Of a DNA stretch of 53,636 nucleotides, positions 8,089-16,096 are shown piece by piece. The notes under the pieces were generated by a model. It was not told the DNA's origin, did not search any database, and saw nothing but the letters and a program-made list of their open reading frames with translations. Within the stretch, counting starts at the first letter, position 1, and every line of letters begins with the position of its first letter. The position numbers and the translations under genes are program-made. Origin of the DNA: Bacteroidota bacterium. GTDB lineage: Bacteria; Bacteroidota; Bacteroidia; Bacteroidales; DTGW01. The stretch covers positions 1-53,636 of the forward strand of contig JAKPGM010000050.1 of assembly GCA_029550865.1 (NCBI GenBank), written 5' to 3'.

Positions 8089-9561
8089 ATGAATAAATAT
8101 GTTGCTTACCTGCTTTTGGCATTTTTGCTGGTTCAGGGTTGTAAAAAAGAGGAAGTGCTTACCGACGTTGATTTCGACTTGCAATTTTCGACCGATACAG
8201 TTGTGTTTGATACAGTATTTACTACCATTGGTAGTGCAACGAAACGAATAAAAATATATAATCCCAATAATAAGGCTGTCCTTATCCCGCAGATTTATTT
8301 GGCTGGGCAGTCGTCATCTGCTTACATCATAAATATTGATGGAATATCGGGGACTTCCGTTCGGGATATCAGAATTGAGGCACACGACAGCATATTTGGA
8401 TTTGTGCAGGTAAAAGTTGATCCCACACATCAGTTTTCACCCTTGTTGATTGAGGATTCTATAATGGTTGTAAATGGCACGGGCAGGGAGAGGAGTATTA
8501 AACTCATTGCCTGGGGGCAGGATGTTCATCTCATTCGCGATAGTGTATTAACTACCCAAACCTGGTATAACGATAAGCCTTATTTAATTTATGGCTCTGC
8601 CATTGTTGATAGCAATCAGGTGCTTACAATTGAAGCGGGTTGTAGAATATATTTTCACAATAAAGCCTGGATGGGAGTTTACGGTACGTTGATAGTAAAC
8701 GGTACCCTCGAACAGCCTGTGATATTCAGGGGCGATAGGATGGATAAATCAAATTATGCGCCACCTGTTCCTTACGATAAAATTCCCGGACAGTGGGAGG
8801 GTATCCGTTTTGCCAATTCCAGTGTCGGTAATAAAATCGATTATGCCATTATTCGCAATGCTACGTTTGGTATTGTAGCAGGTATATACAATCAACCCGG
8901 GAGGACGGAACTCGAAATATCGAATAGCCGTATATACAACCATTATACATCTGCACTTTTTGCAACAGGTGCACACATCAGGGCATGGAATTGTGTGTTT
9001 GCCCAGGGCGAGTGGGCAACACTGATGATTGCTCAGGGGGGGAATTACAGTTTTTATCAGTGTACTTTTGCGGCATACCCTTCTTTTGGCATAAAAAGCG
9101 GTTATGCACTATATCTATCCAATTATCTGGTAGTCGATACGGTTCCTGGCGATGATAAAACGCGAAAGACTTTTTTCGGGGAACTTGAAAAAGCTGACTT
9201 TGGTAACTGTATCCTGTATGGTGAACTGGAAACTGCCGTTAGATTTGTGCCAGCATCGGGTCATGCCTTTGAGTATACTTTCGACCATAGCCTGATTAAA
9301 GGAACCAATGAACTGATTTCTTCGTCGAATGCTAACCGTTTTATAAAATCTAAAATCAGCGATCGAGATGGTTCCAGCGTATTTGAAAAGATTGATACCC
9401 GCGAATATCTTTATGACTTTAGGCTTAACAAAGCCTCGATTGCTCGGGAGTCGGGTAGCATGGATATTGCAAATCAGTTTCCCCTGGATTTAAATGGAAA
9501 AAGCCGAATTGCTGATGATGCCCCAGATATGGGAGCCTATGAATACTATCTTAACCAATGA
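8089..9561 (+). CDS. Right-handed parallel beta-helix-like lipoprotein, function unknown
   Basis: This 490-residue protein has a lipoprotein signal peptide (YLLLAFLLVQGC, cysteine at residue 18 from ATG 8089) and is therefore probably surface- or periplasm-anchored. After an Ig-like N-terminal part (about 30-140) comes a repetitive beta region typical of parallel beta-helix proteins: AGCRIYFHNKAWMGVYGTL, VNGTLEQPVIFRGDR and DYAIIRNATFGIVAG. The C-terminus ends DDAPDMGAYEYY, a common end of such Bacteroidota proteins. The longer frame from 7993 would overlap the divergent gene's promoter and mask the signal peptide. It overlaps the next gene by 4 nt (ATGA). No substrate can be named. Confidence 0.75.
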   Translation: MNKYVAYLLLAFLLVQGCKKEEVLTDVDFDLQFSTDTVVFDTVFTTIGSATKRIKIYNPNNKAVLIPQIYLAGQSSSAYIINIDGISGTSVRDIRIEAHDSIFGFVQVKVDPTHQFSPLLIEDSIMVVNGTGRERSIKLIAWGQDVHLIRDSVLTTQTWYNDKPYLIYGSAIVDSNQVLTIEAGCRIYFHNKAWMGVYGTLIVNGTLEQPVIFRGDRMDKSNYAPPVPYDKIPGQWEGIRFANSSVGNKIDYAIIRNATFGIVAGIYNQPGRTELEISNSRIYNHYTSALFATGAHIRAWNCVFAQGEWATLMIAQGGNYSFYQCTFAAYPSFGIKSGYALYLSNYLVVDTVPGDDKTRKTFFGELEKADFGNCILYGELETAVRFVPASGHAFEYTFDHSLIKGTNELISSSNANRFIKSKISDRDGSSVFEKIDTREYLYDFRLNKASIARESGSMDIANQFPLDLNGKSRIADDAPDMGAYEYYLNQ

Positions 9562-10622
9562 TTTGTATGCGACTCAGGTATACTTTATTGCCCATTATTG
9601 GACTTTTCAGCTCGGGTATTGCGACAATATCCGCTCGAGAACCTGTTGCGCGGACGATTATGTTTTATAACTGTGAAAATTTGTTCGATCCTATTGATGA
9701 CCCCCATACCAGCGATAATGAATTTTTGCCTCATTCGCGTCGTAACTGGACCTGGCAGAAGTATCAGCAAAAGCTGGAGAATATCAGCAAGGTTATTCTT
9801 GCTACCGGTGTTGAACCCCCTGTGGTAATAGGGCTGGCTGAGGTGGAAAATGCTTTTGTGCTGAACCAGTTAATTACCAAAACGGGTCTTGCCCGAATGG
9901 ATTATCGAGTTATTCATCACGATTCGCCCGATCCACGGGGCATTGATGTAGGTGTTCTGTATCGACCCGCCTATTTCAAGTTACTCTCTTATACGTTTTA
10001 CAGAGTAGGAAATACGGGAAATAAGGAAAGTCAATTCCGTACCCGCGATATCGTTTACGTGAAGGGCATATTGTGTCCGGCCGATACCCTGCACATCTTT
10101 TATAACCACTGGCCATCGCGACGCACCAATTCCAGCGGAGACAACAAAGAATCGCACCGCATCGTTGTGGCTAAGGTGCTTCGTTCGAAAGTTGATTCTA
10201 TCCTGAAACGTAATGCTGGGGCACAAATCGTTATTATGGGCGATTTCAACGATGAACCCAACAATAACAGCATTGTCCGTTACCTGGGGGCACAGGGAAC
10301 ACTGCAAACAGGTTCTACAGGCTTGTATAACTGGAGCACGCAATGGATGAAAAACATAGCCTGGTTGGGTACTTATAAGTTTAAAAACCAGTGGAATATT
10401 TTCGACCAGATTATCACATCGTATGCGCTGGTACCTCAATTGGCTCGACGTAACAAATGCATTGCTCAAAAAGCCGAAATTTTTGCTCCTTCCTTTTTAC
10501 TGGTACCCGACGAGAAATATGGAACTCGTCGGCCTTATCGCACTTTCAACGGCATGAAGTATGCGGGTGGCTTTAGCGATCATTTGCCGGTGCTGCTCAC
10601 CCTGGAATGTACATCCTGTTAG
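9558..10622 (+). CDS. Endonuclease/exonuclease/phosphatase family protein, exported
   Basis: This 354-residue protein has an N-terminal hydrophobic signal (about residues 4-26) followed by an EEP fold. Visible motifs are FYNCENLFDP, the metal-binding Glu in GLAEVEN, the His-containing segment NHWPSRR, MGDFNDEPN and the terminal SDHLPVLL. EEP enzymes hydrolyse phosphodiester bonds in nucleic acids or phospholipids; the exported location suggests scavenging of extracellular DNA or another phosphodiester, but the substrate is not fixed by the sequence. It is translationally coupled to the preceding lipoprotein gene. Its stop codon overlaps the end of the converging mscS gene by 4 nt. Confidence 0.8.
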   Translation: MICMRLRYTLLPIIGLFSSGIATISAREPVARTIMFYNCENLFDPIDDPHTSDNEFLPHSRRNWTWQKYQQKLENISKVILATGVEPPVVIGLAEVENAFVLNQLITKTGLARMDYRVIHHDSPDPRGIDVGVLYRPAYFKLLSYTFYRVGNTGNKESQFRTRDIVYVKGILCPADTLHIFYNHWPSRRTNSSGDNKESHRIVVAKVLRSKVDSILKRNAGAQIVIMGDFNDEPNNNSIVRYLGAQGTLQTGSTGLYNWSTQWMKNIAWLGTYKFKNQWNIFDQIITSYALVPQLARRNKCIAQKAEIFAPSFLLVPDEKYGTRRPYRTFNGMKYAGGFSDHLPVLLTLECTSC

Positions 10623-11800
10623 GCTCGTTGATAAATGGCTAGTTCGAACGATGGAGCTGTAGCAATGATATATTCGAATACTTCCGACTGGATGGTTTCG
10701 AAGCGGTTAAAATCTTTATCTTTAGTGTATGCATAAACTTCGAGGGGCAAACCATTCTCAGTGGGCTGTAAGTAACGCACTATAAAGGTCATATTGGTAT
10801 TAAAAAACTGCGTCTCTTTTAAGTATTCCATCAAATGTAATCGAAACAACTTAGCATTGGTATCGGTTGTGTTTGGTGTATAGCTCGAAGGTAACAGACC
10901 TTTAGTTTTTATTTTTTCTATTAAAGCGGTGTCAGCAAATCGTACAGTTCGCATATCGAGATTAACAGATCGTTTCATTCGGCGTCCGTCAGCAGTATCA
11001 AGACCACGCCAGTTGTGATAGCTGTCGGATACAAAGTAGTATACTGGTAGAATGCTGATAGTTTTATTGGTGTTTAATATTTTAACTACACTTAGCTTGA
11101 TGTCAATCACATTTCCTTCGATATTTTTACTGGGTATTTCGATGTAATCCCCCAGGCGTATCAGATCGTTGGAGGAAATCTGGATACCGGCTACCAACCC
11201 CAGAATTGCATCTTTGAAGACAAACATAAGTACAGCAGCAAAAGCCGTAAGTCCTGCAAACAGGGAACTTAAGTCTTTTTTAAACACGATAGAAATGAGC
11301 ATAAGTGCTCCTACAAAGTATATAACAGACTTCACTACCTGTACATATCCTTTGATGGAACGTTGCTTACCCATGGGGGTTTGGTCGTATATTTCCTGCA
11401 GGGCATTGATGGTCGAAAACAATACCATCATCATCACAACCAGCACATATACATTGGTGGCTGTGATGATAAAGCCTATTAGAGAAGGAAAATCATTGAG
11501 GGGTATGGGAGCCAGTTGGGCTATTACAAGGGCAGGTGCCAGGTGGGAAAGTTTGTTAAATACCCCTTTTTCATAAAAAATGTCGTCGTAAGGATTTTCA
11601 CTTTTATCTACCCATCGTTTGATGAGCCGTATGATAATGCGTTTAGCTATGTAGTTCGCTAAAATTGCCAGTATAGCTACACATGCCGACAATACTATGA
11701 CGTTAACCAGGTGAGCTATATCAGGGTTAATACCAAGTTGTTTTAGAAAGTCTTCGGTCGAATTGTTGATTTTTGCGAACAGTTCATCAATTCCCATCAT
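10619..11800 (-). CDS. MscS family mechanosensitive ion channel (YbdG-like)
   Basis: This 393-residue inner-membrane protein has hydrophobic segments at about 28-50, 85-125 and 150-200. The pore-lining TM3 region (FAGLTAFAAVLMFVFKDAILGLVAGIQ) is followed by the MscS beta domain (IEIPSKNIEGNVIDIKLSVVKI). The C-terminal half resembles YbdG, a channel that responds to moderate hypo-osmotic stress. The family releases solutes when membrane tension rises. It is preceded by a perfect -7 box at 11841-11849 and appears monocistronic. Confidence 0.85.
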   Translation of the reverse strand: MMGIDELFAKINNSTEDFLKQLGINPDIAHLVNVIVLSACVAILAILANYIAKRIIIRLIKRWVDKSENPYDDIFYEKGVFNKLSHLAPALVIAQLAPIPLNDFPSLIGFIITATNVYVLVVMMMVLFSTINALQEIYDQTPMGKQRSIKGYVQVVKSVIYFVGALMLISIVFKKDLSSLFAGLTAFAAVLMFVFKDAILGLVAGIQISSNDLIRLGDYIEIPSKNIEGNVIDIKLSVVKILNTNKTISILPVYYFVSDSYHNWRGLDTADGRRMKRSVNLDMRTVRFADTALIEKIKTKGLLPSSYTPNTTDTNAKLFRLHLMEYLKETQFFNTNMTFIVRYLQPTENGLPLEVYAYTKDKDFNRFETIQSEVFEYIIATAPSFELAIYQRA

Positions 11801-11840
11801 AATCTGCTGTTATTATTGGTTAAGTCACATTTTTGAGTTT

Positions 11841-11849
11841 GCAAAGATA
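11841..11849 (-). promoter_or_regulatory. Predicted -7 box of the mscS-type gene
   Basis: Minus-strand TATCTTTGC is an exact match to TAnnTTTGC, about 40 nt upstream of the ATG. Confidence 0.5.
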
Positions 11850-11985
11850 AAAATTTGGCAAATGTTTTTTGAAATAAACAAATATTTATGCCGGCTGAAG
11901 GAATGTGTCGGTATGCATTTTGAATGTTTAGAGATACCGTCTTTTTTCTTGTCTATTATTATCAAGGAGATGTTTATGCAAAAGG

Positions 11986-12125
11986 ATGAAACGAGCATGT
12001 ATGGCAGTGTTCAAAAACGAGTATGAGAATAATTTTTCATACCTGCTTGATTTTAGAGCATAAAACATATTGCATGCGAGTTCTATCCGACCGCTGTAAA
12101 AAATTAAAAATATTTTCGGATGAAA
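11986..12125 (+). repeat. Dispersed intergenic repeat, copy A (140 bp)
   Basis: This stretch is about 91% identical to copy B (30470-30610): 11 substitutions, 9 of them transitions, and one 1-nt gap. A diverged copy C is at 19769-19897. All three copies are intergenic and point the same way. Copy A contains a stem GTATGA/TCATAC (12021-12026 with 12037-12042) and a second stem ATCCGA/TCGGAT (12085-12090 with 12116-12121) around an A-rich loop. It has no open frame. It may be a structured RNA, a regulatory element or an inactive miniature mobile element. Confidence 0.75.
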
Positions 12126-12223
12126 TTTTACCTGTACTTATCAATAGGATATAGCATGTATGTTATAAGCAACGGGTCCTTTTGCAAGTAAGTAAATATT
12201 TTAAATGCTTGTTTTTATTTGTT

Positions 12224-12775
12224 TTATGAACACAACACCTCTTCCATCATTTGCATGCCACGTTCGAGGGCCTTTAAATTTTCTGCAAAAAGATGTTGAT
12301 ATCGGGAGGGGAGACTGGTTTTAATGGCTTTTTGGACGTTTTCGGTTTTGAGCAGGGGTTTTAGTCGCAGGTAGGCTCCCAACATGATCATGTTGTATGT
12401 GCGTAATGATTTAAGGCGTGCGGCTTCTGAAGCAGCATCGATAGAAAATATTTGAATATCATTTCGTTGAGGTGCCCTCACGATACCATTACTGTCGTAT
12501 AATAGAGTACCACCTACACGTACCAGGGGTTCAAATTTATCTAAAGCTTGCTGGCTAAGGATGATAGCAGTATCGTAGTTGCGCAATATGGGTGAACTAA
12601 CAGGTTCTTCGCTCAGGATTACTGTTACATTGGCAGTACCACCACGCATCTCTGGCCCGTACGATGGCATCCAGCTAATGTACATGTCCTGCATCATGCC
12701 AGCATATGCCATGATTTTTCCCATAGAAAGGACGCCCTGTCCCCCAAAACCTGCGATAATTATTTCATCGGTCAT
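12224..12775 (-). CDS. 2-oxoacid:ferredoxin oxidoreductase, gamma subunit (VorC/KorC)
   Basis: This 183-residue protein begins with IIIAGFGGQGVLSMGKIMAYAG, the nucleotide/CoA-region signature of the gamma domain of pyruvate- and 2-oxoacid:ferredoxin oxidoreductases. The family decarboxylates a 2-oxoacid to the acyl-CoA and reduces ferredoxin. It is the last gene of a four-gene operon in the order ferredoxin-alpha-beta-gamma, and follows the beta gene by 19 nt. The substrate may be 2-oxoisovalerate (Vor) or 2-oxoglutarate (Kor); sequence alone does not decide. Confidence 0.9.
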   Translation of the reverse strand: MTDEIIIAGFGGQGVLSMGKIMAYAGMMQDMYISWMPSYGPEMRGGTANVTVILSEEPVSSPILRNYDTAIILSQQALDKFEPLVRVGGTLLYDSNGIVRAPQRNDIQIFSIDAASEAARLKSLRTYNMIMLGAYLRLKPLLKTENVQKAIKTSLPSRYQHLFAENLKALERGMQMMEEVLCS

Positions 12776-12794
12776 ATTGCTCTGTTTTATTAGG

Positions 12795-13574
12795 TTATTT
12801 TATCAGTAGTTGCCCATCCACTTTAATATCGCCAAGCGGATAATACTTGAACATATTTTCTTCCATCCATCGGTTGGCATCCACTGGTGACATTTTCCAG
12901 CCGGAGTTACAGTTTGAGACTACTTCCACAAAAGCTACACCTTTTTTCTCTTTTTGGACCTCAAAAGCCTTAAGAAGGGCTTTTTTGGTTTTTCTTACCG
13001 CAGCAGGGGTATGAACAGCCTGTCGCGTTACGTAGTACGTACCGTCGAGCATGGCTACCATACGGGTAATATCAATGGGGGGGCCCTGTACCGATACATC
13101 ACGTCCAAAGGGACTGGTCGAAGTTTTCATTCCTGCAAGGGTTGTTGGGGCCATTTGACCTCCAGTCATCCCGTATATGCCATTGTTGATAAAGATAACG
13201 GTGATATTTTCGCCCCTGTTACAGGTATGTATTGTTTCGGCCGTACCAATGGCGGCAAGGTCACCATCCCCCTGGTAGGTAAAGACATACCGGTCGGGTA
13301 AAACCCTCTTTACCGCTGTAGCAACAGCGGTAGCTCTACCATGTGCAGCTCCTATCCAGTCGATGGCGATGAAATCGTAAATTGTAACAGCACAGCCAAC
13401 TGGAGCAATACCTATCACTTCGTTTTCAATGCCCAGTTCCTCAATCACCTCTGCTACAAGATGGGTAACCGTGCCGTGACCACAACCAGGGCAGAATGAT
13501 AGAACCTGATCGGTCATCAAGCGACTGCGCTGATATACGATATTTTCGGGTTTGATGATATCTGTTGCTTCCAT
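12795..13574 (-). CDS. 2-oxoacid:ferredoxin oxidoreductase, beta (TPP-binding) subunit (VorA/KorB)
   Basis: This 259-residue subunit binds thiamine pyrophosphate. The motif GDGDLAAIGTAETIHTCNRG through VIFINNGIYGMTGGQ (about residues 100-140) is the TPP/Mg signature GDG...NN. FCPGCGHG near residue 28 holds cysteines conserved in this family. It is the catalytic decarboxylase part of the enzyme. It starts 4 nt after the alpha-subunit stop codon. The overall reaction gives an acyl-CoA, CO2 and reduced ferredoxin, typical of anaerobic amino-acid or central carbon metabolism. Confidence 0.92.
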   Translation of the reverse strand: MEATDIIKPENIVYQRSRLMTDQVLSFCPGCGHGTVTHLVAEVIEELGIENEVIGIAPVGCAVTIYDFIAIDWIGAAHGRATAVATAVKRVLPDRYVFTYQGDGDLAAIGTAETIHTCNRGENITVIFINNGIYGMTGGQMAPTTLAGMKTSTSPFGRDVSVQGPPIDITRMVAMLDGTYYVTRQAVHTPAAVRKTKKALLKAFEVQKEKKGVAFVEVVSNCNSGWKMSPVDANRWMEENMFKYYPLGDIKVDGQLLIK

Positions 13575-13578
13575 GGAT

Positions 13579-14652
13579 TTAGTTGAATTGAATATAAAGT
13601 TTGCTAAAGGCTTCGAGTACTTCCTCAGGTGTGTGCACTACTCCGCCATAACGACCGTAATGCTCTACTTTCAGGGTGGGATATTGACGTGTAGCCAGCA
13701 ATATATCTTCAACCATCTGTCCATGACTCATTTCAACAGACAGTATTCCCTGAAGCTGAGAAGCCATGCTGGCAATGACTTTAGAGGGAAATGGAAATAA
13801 GGTGATGGGACGCAGTAGCCCTACTTTAATTCCGGTGTTGCGTGCCATCGAAACAGCTTTCTGACAGATACGAGCACTGGCGCCATAAGCTACCATGAGA
13901 TATTCAGCATCTTCGCATAAATATGTTTCGTAACGGACTTCCTCATTTTGCATTCGGGCATATTTTTCCTTAAGCTCTATATTCACTTTCTCGTGTTCGT
14001 AGGCATCGAGATGAAGTGAGGTAATAATGTTGTGTGGTCTATTTTTCTTACCACAAGCAGCCCATTGCGGTAAATCTTTCGAACGGGGAATGGGATCAAA
14101 AAGCTCAACTTTTTCCATCATCTGACCAATCAAGCCATCGGATAGAATAAGTACAGGGTTGCGATATTTAAAGGCAAGTTCGAAGGCGAGTTTTACATGA
14201 TCTGCCATTTCCTGAACCGATGCAGGAGCGAGTACCAGAAGTCGGTAATCACCATGCCCACCTCCTTTTGTCGACTGAAAATAGTCACACTGCGAAGGCT
14301 GAATGGTTCCCAGCCCAGGTCCGCCTCTAACCACATTAACAATAACCCCTGGCAAGTGGGCACCTGCCATGTAAGAAATCCCTTCTTGCATCAGGCTTAT
14401 TCCTGGACTCGATGAGGTAGTCATAACCTTTTTTCCGGCTGCCGCTGCCCCATATACCATGTTTATGGCAGCCAACTCGCTTTCAGCCTGTAAAACTACC
14501 ATGCCCGTGCGCTTTTCGGGCTGTGCCTCTGTTAAATATTCCAGGATTTCGCTTTGTGGGGTAATGGGATAGCCAAAATATGCATCGCAACCAGCGCGAA
14601 TAGCGGCTTCGGCAATGGCTTCGTTACCCTTCATCAATCGTATTTCTCCCAT
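13579..14652 (-). CDS. 2-oxoacid:ferredoxin oxidoreductase, alpha subunit (VorB/KorA)
   Basis: This 357-residue subunit begins LMKGNEAIAEAAIRAGCDAYFGYPITPQSEI, a sequence I associate with proteins annotated as VorB (3-methyl-2-oxobutanoate dehydrogenase) or KorA. It carries the pyrimidine-binding domain (TSSPGISLMQEG, YPITP) and domain II, ending in the VEMSHGQMVEDI region. It is immediately downstream of the ferredoxin-type gene (2 nt). The YPITP tyrosine-proline context is compatible with branched-chain 2-oxoacids or 2-oxoglutarate, so I leave the substrate open. Confidence 0.92.
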   Translation of the reverse strand: MGEIRLMKGNEAIAEAAIRAGCDAYFGYPITPQSEILEYLTEAQPEKRTGMVVLQAESELAAINMVYGAAAAGKKVMTTSSSPGISLMQEGISYMAGAHLPGVIVNVVRGGPGLGTIQPSQCDYFQSTKGGGHGDYRLLVLAPASVQEMADHVKLAFELAFKYRNPVLILSDGLIGQMMEKVELFDPIPRSKDLPQWAACGKKNRPHNIITSLHLDAYEHEKVNIELKEKYARMQNEEVRYETYLCEDAEYLMVAYGASARICQKAVSMARNTGIKVGLLRPITLFPFPSKVIASMASQLQGILSVEMSHGQMVEDILLATRQYPTLKVEHYGRYGGVVHTPEEVLEAFSKLYIQFN

Positions 14653-14654
14653 AG

Positions 14655-14882
14655 TTATTGCGTCTTTTTCTGTCGATATACTGTTATTACCCTATCGGGA
14701 CATACGATAGCACAATTGGTGCAGCCCGTACATCCTTCCGCTACCAATACTACATATCGATACCCTTTAACGTTAACTTTACTGTCGGCAAATGCTAATA
14801 CCTTTTGTGGACAGGCTTCGATGCACAGTCCACAGCCTTTGCATCGATCGATGTCCACTACTATTGTTCCCGCTGATGTCAT
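14655..14882 (-). CDS. 2x[4Fe-4S] ferredoxin-type subunit of the 2-oxoacid oxidoreductase (VorD/KorD)
   Basis: This 75-residue protein carries two complete cluster motifs, CKGCGLCIEACP (near residues 15-26) and CTGCTNCAIVCP (near 51-62). It is the electron-transfer delta subunit, passing electrons from the TPP centre to soluble ferredoxin. It is the first gene of the operon, with a good promoter at 14910-14942. The whole operon spans 14882 to 12224. Confidence 0.92.
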   Translation of the reverse strand: MTSAGTIVVDIDRCKGCGLCIEACPQKVLAFADSKVNVKGYRYVVLVAEGCTGCTNCAIVCPDRVITVYRQKKTQ

Positions 14883-14909
14883 GGGTTAAGTTGTTTCAAT
14901 TTCGCAATA

Positions 14910-14942
14910 CAAAGAAATAAAATCACTTAACTCATAGCAAAA
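14910..14942 (-). promoter_or_regulatory. Predicted promoter of the VorDBAC/KorDABC operon
   Basis: Minus-strand TTTTG (14938-14942) and TTTCTTTG (14910-14917) are separated by 20 nt, matching the Bacteroidota -33/-7 arrangement with one mismatch in the -7 box. The start codon is 28 nt downstream. Confidence 0.45.
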
Positions 14943-14968
14943 TAAATGGGATAAGCCATCCATAGAAT

Positions 14969-15028
14969 GGGTAAAATTTAAAATATAGGGGTGAAAATTA
15001 AAATATCGGGGTAAAATCGAGAACATAT
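14969..15028 (+). repeat. Three 20-bp phased direct repeats upstream of the LytTR gene (putative operator)
   Basis: GGGT recurs at 14969, 14989 and 15009, exactly 20 bp apart, and the units following it are similar: unit 2 matches unit 1 at 17 of 20 positions and unit 3 matches it at 15 of 20. A further GGGATAAG at 14948 is almost in phase. LytTR domains bind short direct repeats about two helical turns apart, so these are good candidates for binding sites of the regulator encoded just downstream. They end about 7 bp before a -7 box. Confidence 0.55.
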
Positions 15029-15035
15029 TTTTTAT

Positions 15036-15043
15036 TACCTTTA
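15036..15043 (+). promoter_or_regulatory. Possible -7 box of the LytTR gene
   Basis: TACCTTTA is one mismatch from TAnnTTTG and lies 15 nt before the ATG, so the leader would be very short. There is no TTTG -33 box; instead the phased GGGT repeats occupy that region, which fits an activator-dependent promoter. Confidence 0.35.
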
Positions 15044-15058
15044 TCCAAAATTTCTCCC

Positions 15059-15925
15059 ATGGCATTAGTTAATTTAGACCAGCCCATTCCGCCTTATCTG
15101 TTAAAGAAAAAAAATATAAAACGACTCATCGTATATACCTCCCTTTTTGCATTACTTTTTATTAATATTTATGCGCCTTTTGGAGTAACCTTTTGGTTTA
15201 CTGTTAATAAATGGCAATTGTTGTTTTACTCAAGCCTTATTATCCTCACCGGCGTAATCGTGGTGGTTATCAGTCGCATTATCATGTATCATTTATACCG
15301 GGAAAAACCCCTTAGCTATTTTAAATATTTTTTGTGGGTTGGAGCCGAAATTTTTTTCATGGCGCTATTTTATGCATTGTTTGAACTCATTTTTTTACAC
15401 GATCAACGAAGTTTTTATGAAATACTCAGGGTTTCCATGCTAAATACTGCTCTGGTGCTTTTACTCCCCTATGCCGTGTTGTGGCTTTATTTTTCCTATG
15501 AAGATAAAAGTCAATACATTGAACAATTGAATGAAACGCCCCCTGATAGAACCAATATTGAGGGAATGTTTATACCCTTCCTCGACGAAAAAGGCGTTTT
15601 GCGCATATCTATCAAATTTGCAGATTTATTATATCTCGAAGCGAATGACAATTATGTGAATATCTATCATCAGGTTGAGGGTAAAATAGAATCCTTTTTA
15701 CTCCGTAATTCTCTTAAAAATCTTGAATCTGGATTGCAGCGTCTGGGGATGGTTCGATGTCATCGTTCCTACATAGTAAATTTTTCTCGGGTACGTGTTA
15801 TCTATAAAAATTCATCCAATCTTGTTATCGAACTTGATACACACGAGCGTACCCAGATCCCTGTTTCGAAAAATTATGCTGAAAATATTGTTCGGCAGTT
15901 CGTTTTCTACAACGGCGTTCACTAA
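15059..15925 (+). CDS. Membrane-anchored LytTR-type transcriptional regulator
   Basis: This 288-residue protein has four predicted membrane helices (about residues 22-44, 54-77, 88-112 and 122-146). A short linker is followed by a LytTR DNA-binding domain from about residue 185 (ADLLYLEANDNYVNIYHQ, MVRCHRSYIVNFSRV, IPVSKNYAENI). The hydrophobic N-terminal part replaces the receiver domain of LytTR response regulators, so this is a one-component membrane regulator that could sense a membrane or envelope signal. No histidine kinase is adjacent. Phased repeats directly upstream suggest autoregulation. Its target genes are unknown. Confidence 0.8.
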   Translation: MALVNLDQPIPPYLLKKKNIKRLIVYTSLFALLFINIYAPFGVTFWFTVNKWQLLFYSSLIILTGVIVVVISRIIMYHLYREKPLSYFKYFLWVGAEIFFMALFYALFELIFLHDQRSFYEILRVSMLNTALVLLLPYAVLWLYFSYEDKSQYIEQLNETPPDRTNIEGMFIPFLDEKGVLRISIKFADLLYLEANDNYVNIYHQVEGKIESFLLRNSLKNLESGLQRLGMVRCHRSYIVNFSRVRVIYKNSSNLVIELDTHERTQIPVSKNYAENIVRQFVFYNGVH

Positions 15926-16050
15926 TCCAAATTAGACTACAGCTGTTGTGCTTGCATTCAACCAATAACGCAGAAAGGTTTAATCCCATCGATGATAGAA
16001 ACAATCTCAAAAGATTCGTGTGTTTATCATACGAAATCGTGGAAAATAAT

Positions 16051-16058
16051 TAACTTTG
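16051..16058 (+). promoter_or_regulatory. Predicted -7 box of secA
   Basis: TAACTTTG is an exact match to TAnnTTTG, 38 nt upstream of the secA ATG. The -33 position lacks a clear TTTG. Confidence 0.45.
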
Positions 16059-16096
16059 ACGCTTTGTAAAGATAACCATAAAAATATACGCATACA

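Larger units (their letters stand above)
11801..12223. other. Intergenic region between the Vor operon end and mscS
   Basis: No convincing gene. It holds the mscS -7 box, repeat copy A (11986-12125) and, at 11909-11939, an inverted repeat CGGTAT/ATACCG with a 19-nt loop followed by TCTTTTTT, a weak terminator-like signal on the plus strand. An open frame at 11763-12026 runs through these elements and does not look coding. Confidence 0.5.

Noticed and set aside
11763-12026. 87-codon plus-strand frame antisense to the mscS start and running into repeat A
   Set aside because: It overlaps the mscS promoter and the repeat, and its peptide has no coherent features.
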